The notes under the pieces were generated by a model, which saw only the letters and a program-made list of their open reading frames with translations, made no database searches and was not told the DNA's origin. 64,000 nucleotides of DNA from Arcicella rigui (GTDB lineage Bacteria; Bacteroidota; Bacteroidia; Cytophagales; Spirosomataceae), in NCBI RefSeq assembly GCF_034929435.1, contig NZ_JAYFUM010000024.1:62001-126000 (forward strand). Reading direction: 5' to 3'. Shown here in pieces: positions 63,057-64,000 of this stretch. A program made the translations under genes and the position numbers. Every line of letters starts with the position of its first letter. The first letter of the stretch is position 1.

Positions 63057-63086
63057 TTCTTCTTTTGTTGATTGTGTATCACTAAT

Positions 63087-63108
63087 ATTGGTTTAAAACC
63101 AAATTTGG
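63087..63108. promoter_or_regulatory. Two overlapping dyads upstream of the PAS gene
   Basis: TTGGTTT-A-AAACCAA (63088-63102) and the overlapping CCAAATTTGG (63099-63108) are perfect palindromes 32-52 bases upstream of the PAS gene start, consistent with a regulator binding site. No regulator is identified. Confidence 0.4.
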
Positions 63109-63334
63109 AGGGTAAACTTACTCAAAATAAATACATTTTTTGGTATTCTTAGATAATTTATCACGATTCTATTGTTTTAACTAATTTTTATACCCAGATG
63201 AAATGATAACAGTGGACAAAGAATCATAAATCTTTCTATAATTTTAGCATTCATTCATTTTTTTAAGAGCAAAGTACTGATTCAATTTACGAATCGACTT
63301 TGATTGAGTCAGTAAAACCATCAACATTTCATCT

Positions 63335-64000
63335 ATGAAAAAAATAACTTTACTATTTTTATTAATCTCTTTAAATATTTTCGGACAAGATGCCAACGTA
63401 TTCAAACCCGATTCCATCAAAAAGGTAATGGAAGCGGTGAAAATCAATACTACATTAAAAGTTGATGGTCTGTTAAATGAAGAAGAATGGAAACAAGCCA
63501 AAGAATCTCCGCAATTTATTCAGATTGAACCATTTCAAGGTAAAAAGCCTAATCATGATACGCATATAAAAGTATTGTACAATAAACAGTATTTGTATTT
63601 TGGTATCATTTCCAAAGATTCTTTAGGCAAAAAGGCAATTCGTGCTACGGATTTTAAAAGAGATTTTAATAATATGCAACACGATTTGGTAACGCTTTCT
63701 TTTGATGGTTTCAATGACCAACGAAATGCCATGTCAATTGCTACGAATCCTTATGGAGTTCAGCGAGATTTACTTTCTTTTGATGATATTTTTTATGATG
63801 TTGACTGGGATGGGCTTTGGCGTGTTCGTACTTCTCGAACAGACTCTGGTTGGGTTGCTGAAATAGCGATTCCTTGGCAAACGCTTCGTTATCCAAAGAC
63901 TGCTGATTCTACGCAAAGCTGGGGTTTTAATGCGTACCGCAACCGAAGACTCAGTAATGAAGTATCGGCTTTCTCTGCTTTTCCTCGTACTTTTACCTCT
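63335..64000 (+). CDS. DUF5916 family outer-membrane-associated protein, N-terminal part
   Basis: The frame starts with a signal peptide (MKKITLLFLLISLNIFGQ) and runs open to the window end (222 residues). VDGLLNEEEWKQA followed by FIQIEPFQGKKPNHDTHIKVLYN and LYFGIISKDS form the CBM9-like domain that opens DUF5916 proteins, and NEVSAFSAFPRT continues it. DUF5916 proteins are typically about 700-900 residues long and include a predicted C-terminal beta-barrel; they are abundant in Bacteroidota but their function is not established. The start lies 278 bases after the divergent PAS gene. Confidence 0.85.
   Translation, partial: MKKITLLFLLISLNIFGQDANVFKPDSIKKVMEAVKINTTLKVDGLLNEEEWKQAKESPQFIQIEPFQGKKPNHDTHIKVLYNKQYLYFGIISKDSLGKKAIRATDFKRDFNNMQHDLVTLSFDGFNDQRNAMSIATNPYGVQRDLLSFDDIFYDVDWDGLWRVRTSRTDSGWVAEIAIPWQTLRYPKTADSTQSWGFNAYRNRRLSNEVSAFSAFPRTFTS

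Overview
The window is AT-rich DNA (roughly one third G+C by eye) from a member of the Bacteroidota, most likely a Cytophagales-type bacterium. The evidence is family-level: a Wzi-type capsule assembly protein, a short NusG-like (UpxY-type) regulator at the head of a polysaccharide operon, LytTR signalling, DUF5916 and HxlR proteins typical of the phylum, promoters resembling TTTG-N17-TAnnTTTG, and general absence of Shine-Dalgarno sequences. The genus cannot be fixed from the sequence alone.

Positions 1-3882 are the tail of a dideoxysugar cassette: the end of an RfbH/DdhC-type 3-dehydratase, a short-chain reductase and a ThDP enzyme resembling YerE, followed by a glycosyltransferase. This combination suggests a yersiniose-like branched sugar. 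A LytTR response regulator with Glu in place of the phospho-accepting Asp (4201-4908), a 1.15 kb gene-free stretch and a Wzi-like outer membrane protein (6060-7538) follow.

Positions 8000-43891 are a large surface polysaccharide locus, all on the + strand and tightly packed. It starts with a NusG-like protein, a Wza-type export lipoprotein and a Wzc tyrosine kinase with a (GY)8 tail. Next come enzymes for an N-acetylated uronic acid (TviB/WbpO-, WbpE-, WbpD-, WbpB- and WbpP-like), an unusual initiating sugar transferase and a Wzm/Wzt ABC exporter. About 20 kb of glycosyltransferases, acyl- and methyltransferases, an amidotransferase, a membrane-anchored glycosidase-like propeller and a polytopic membrane protein follow, ending with a WbpI-like 2-epimerase. 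Together TviB, WbpB, WbpE, WbpD and WbpI would make a UDP-ManNAc3NAcA-type sugar; AsnB could amidate uronic acids. One of two tandem GNAT-like genes is broken at a run of twelve A residues.

Positions 44117-48698 hold a URO-D family protein, a stand-alone adenylation-carrier-thioesterase (A-T-TE) synthetase and GDP-mannose 4,6-dehydratase. The URO-D and A-T-TE pair is the best candidate here for an undescribed small pathway.

Positions 48699-52217 look like decayed plasmid or island DNA: a tiny ORF with a strong Shine-Dalgarno sequence, a roughly 17-copy 98-bp tandem array whose units fold into stem-loops, a replication initiator gene cut off at its 5' end, and directly abutting it the 3' remnant of what may be a Sau3AI/MutH-type endonuclease.

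Positions 52310-64000 return to chromosomal-type genes: a divergent nitroreductase/HxlR pair, a composite palindromic element with a perfect 60-bp palindrome, a minus-strand run of glycan-degrading enzymes (GH2, sialidase-like, two GH29 fucosidases), a LysM protein without signal peptide, a PAS-histidine kinase fragment without ATPase domain, and the start of a DUF5916 protein.
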